Of a DNA stretch of 14,730 nucleotides, positions 13,368-14,730 are shown piece by piece. How positions within the stretch are numbered: the first letter of the stretch is position 1; the number at the start of each line of letters is the position of its first letter. Source of the DNA: Ruminococcus sp. (GTDB lineage Bacteria; Bacillota; Clostridia; Oscillospirales; Ruminococcaceae); NCBI GenBank assembly GCA_024697705.1, contig JAILFF010000018.1, positions 1-14,730 of the forward strand. Reading direction: 5' to 3'. Position numbers and translations under genes: made by a program. The notes beneath the pieces are model-generated. The model saw nothing but the letters and a program-made list of their open reading frames with translations. It did no database searches and was not told the origin of the DNA.

Positions 13368-14078
13368 ATGAACAACAATATGAGCATTGACGAGATCATT
13401 GAATTAATGGAGGAACTGCTTGATAATTCCTCCGCTGTGCCGTTTTCCAGCAAGAAAATGATCGACTGCGAACAGATGAGGGATTACATAGACAATCTTC
13501 ACCTGAGCCTGCCGCCCGAGCTTGAAAAGGCTAAGGAAACTCAGCGCCAGAAGGAAAATATCATCGCCGAAGCCAACGCCGAAGCCGAAAAGATCATCAA
13601 GAAGGCGGAAAGCGAAGCCGAAAAGATCGAGCATAAGGCCGAGGAGGGTCTCGAAGCCGCCAAGAACAAGGCTTACGAGCTGGTAAGCGAGACCGAGATC
13701 ACCAAAGCTGCCGAGGCTCACGCCGCCGAGCTGATAAAAGCCGCTCAGACCGAGGCGGAGGGTATCCTCGCCGACGCTAAGGCTGAAGCAGAGCAGATCG
13801 TCACCGACGCCCGCGAGAACGACAAGCGTATCCGCCGCGCCCTCGCCGACAGCGTAAACAAGGCACTCTCCGACGCGAAGGAAGCTCTCGACAACGCTCA
13901 GGCGAACATCTCGCAGAGCACCGATCAGGTCGTAAGCACCATGACCGCAGTCGAGAACCTCAACAGACGCCTTGAGGACGAGGACGAAGACTTCCGCCGC
14001 GACGATGACGACGATGAAGATGACGACGACGATCGCTCCGAAGACAGCGGCAGACGCAGAAAATTCAAGTTCAGATAA
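13368..14078 (+). CDS. Coiled-coil protein, DivIVA / V-ATPase-subunit-like, with acidic tail
   Basis: This is a 236-residue protein. Residues 1-55 (MSIDEIIELMEELLDNSSAV, then a stretch with PFSSKKMIDCEQM and LPPELEKAK) match a conserved N-terminus seen in Clostridia proteins often labelled ATPase or V-type ATPase subunit H and found near coaD. Residues about 60-200 are a long Ala/Glu/Lys coiled coil with repeated AEAE and EAEKI units. Residues about 204-226 are a run of Asp and Glu, and the protein ends RRRKFKFR. No Walker motif or membrane segment is present, so I doubt a true ATPase. A cytoskeletal or scaffolding role like DivIVA is an inference. GAAAGGATG lies about 10 bases before the ATG. 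A terminator follows the stop after 9 bases. Confidence 0.85.
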   Translation: MNNNMSIDEIIELMEELLDNSSAVPFSSKKMIDCEQMRDYIDNLHLSLPPELEKAKETQRQKENIIAEANAEAEKIIKKAESEAEKIEHKAEEGLEAAKNKAYELVSETEITKAAEAHAAELIKAAQTEAEGILADAKAEAEQIVTDARENDKRIRRALADSVNKALSDAKEALDNAQANISQSTDQVVSTMTAVENLNRRLEDEDEDFRRDDDDDEDDDDDRSEDSGRRRKFKFR

Positions 14079-14087
14079 TTAATAAGC

Positions 14088-14118
14088 AAGCCCGATCGCC
14101 GAAAGGTATCGGGCTTTT
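14088..14118 (+). terminator. Terminator after the coiled-coil gene
   Basis: AAGCCCGAT (14088-14096) and ATCGGGCTT (14108-14116) pair over 9 bp around an 11-base loop, with TTTT following. It ends only 18 bases before the next start codon, so it may act as an attenuator for the downstream lipoprotein. Confidence 0.85.
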
Positions 14119-14136
14119 CCGCAGGAGGTGCAAGGT

Positions 14137-14730
14137 ATGAAAAAGACTGCAAAGACCGCCGCGATAGCGCTGGCTCTTACGGCTGCCGCCTCGGGGCTTA
14201 CGGCGTGTACTCCGCCGTGGGTAGATGTTTACTGCGTTTACGGCCCAGCCCCCGATTCCACGCTCACGACCGTCAGCGGAGCCTCTCCCGAAACGGCTTC
14301 CTCGCAGACGGAAAGCGTTCCCGATAAAGCCGCTAAGGACGTCACAAGTTCATCGGAAAAGGACAGCTCCGAATCTGCGGAGAGCAAAGCCGATGACAAA
14401 TCAAAATCTTCCGGAAAAGACAGCTCAAAATCCGACGAGAGCAAAGCCGACAAATCAAAATCTTCGGGAAAAGACAGCTCAAAATCCGACGAGAGCAAAG
14501 CCGACAAATCAAAATCCTCCGGAAAAGACAGCTCAAAATCCGACGAGAGCAAAGCCGGCGACAGCTCAAGCTCTTCGGGCACCGAAGCTACAAGCTCCGC
14601 GGAGGACAAGCCCGTTGACATCGCCGAGCCCGACGAAGGTCGGACAGACGGCTTTGAAGTTGACACTGCGGCTGACGATGACGGCGACACCTTTGCCGAC
14701 GAGGGCGGCATCGAGGAATTTGACGAGTAC
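14137..14730 (+). CDS. Lipoprotein with Ser/Lys/Asp tandem repeat, 3' end cut by window edge
   Basis: The frame is open from ATG 14137 to the window edge (198 codons). The ribosome-binding site AGGAGG lies about 9 bases upstream. The signal peptide MKKTAKTAAIALALTAAASG ends in LTAC with the lipid Cys at 24. The sequence after it (TPPWVDVYCVYGPAP) holds a second Cys. A low-complexity spacer then runs to about residue 165 and includes three tandem copies of an 18-residue unit (DKSKSSGKDSSKSDESKA). The remaining residues are very acidic (DTAADDDGDTFADEGG). No catalytic domain is seen before the edge. The spacer is probably disordered and holds the C-terminal part away from the membrane (inference). 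No promoter is visible between the terminator and this gene. Confidence 0.85.
   Translation, partial: MKKTAKTAAIALALTAAASGLTACTPPWVDVYCVYGPAPDSTLTTVSGASPETASSQTESVPDKAAKDVTSSSEKDSSESAESKADDKSKSSGKDSSKSDESKADKSKSSGKDSSKSDESKADKSKSSGKDSSKSDESKAGDSSSSSGTEATSSAEDKPVDIAEPDEGRTDGFEVDTAADDDGDTFADEGGIEEFDEY
14395..14556 (+). repeat. Three tandem 54-bp units inside the terminal lipoprotein gene
   Basis: Units at 14395-14448, 14449-14502 and 14503-14556 each encode the same 18 residues. They differ only at a few synonymous Ser codon positions (for example TCC, TCG, TCC before GGA). A decayed earlier copy is seen just upstream. Unit number is likely to vary by slippage. Confidence 0.9.

Noticed and set aside
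14238..14711. Ser/Glu/Leu-rich minus-strand frame with repeats
   Set aside because: It is the mirror of the tandem repeat in the lipoprotein, which has a signal peptide and a good ribosome-binding site; the minus frame has neither.

Overview
The window looks like chromosome of a gut-type Gram-positive Clostridia, most likely Ruminococcus or a close relative (inference). The reasons are moderate GC with AT-rich intergenic spacers, strong sigma-A promoters with TG-extended -10 boxes, many small lipoproteins with Thr-, Ser- or Glu-rich linkers, a secreted fibronectin-III protein of a kind common in Ruminococcus, and the Firmicutes-type rsmD-coaD pair. I read 14 genes. Six encode exported proteins: one membrane-anchored solute-binding protein, four lipoproteins and one secreted multidomain protein. 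No phage genes, transposase, rRNA, tRNA or CRISPR array is visible.

Layout. Positions 1-2000 (minus strand) hold a solute-binding protein cut by the window edge, preceded by a Thr-rich lipoprotein. Positions 2165-4564 (minus) are a self-contained unit of promoter, 733-residue secreted protein and terminator. That protein carries two stefin/cystatin-like repeats (QAVAG and QVVAG motifs) and four FN3-like repeats. Positions 4712-5785 (minus) are a two-gene operon of a STAS anti-anti-sigma-type protein and a degenerate RsbW/SpoIIAB-like ATPase, with its own promoter and terminator. Positions 5863-7002 (minus) encode a HAD-phosphatase lipoprotein. Its predicted transcript begins inside a 67-bp nested palindrome.

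Positions 7226-9204 (plus) encode an unusual cytoplasmic protein: a ParB-like N-terminal domain fused to a BMP/PnrA nucleoside-binding domain. It is followed by a 176-bp foldback element built from heptamer repeats, then a bidirectional terminator. Positions 9437-10921 (minus) are an operon of a sugar-phosphate nucleotidyltransferase and a small lipoprotein. Positions 11016-11942 (plus) hold a short-chain dehydrogenase with a long, hairpin-rich leader. A second heptamer foldback element follows. Positions 12185-14118 (plus) are rsmD, coaD and a coiled-coil protein ending in a terminator. The right edge cuts a lipoprotein with an 18-residue tandem repeat.

How the genes fit together. rsmD (16S rRNA methylation), coaD (CoA synthesis) and probably the nucleotidyltransferase and dehydrogenase are housekeeping. 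The rest is mostly envelope or signalling. The best candidates for new biology are the cystatin-like repeats in a secreted bacterial protein, the ParB-BMP fusion, the two foldback elements that share a heptamer pattern, and the palindrome at the start of the HAD transcript. All functional statements rest on motif reading of the translations; no searches were run.
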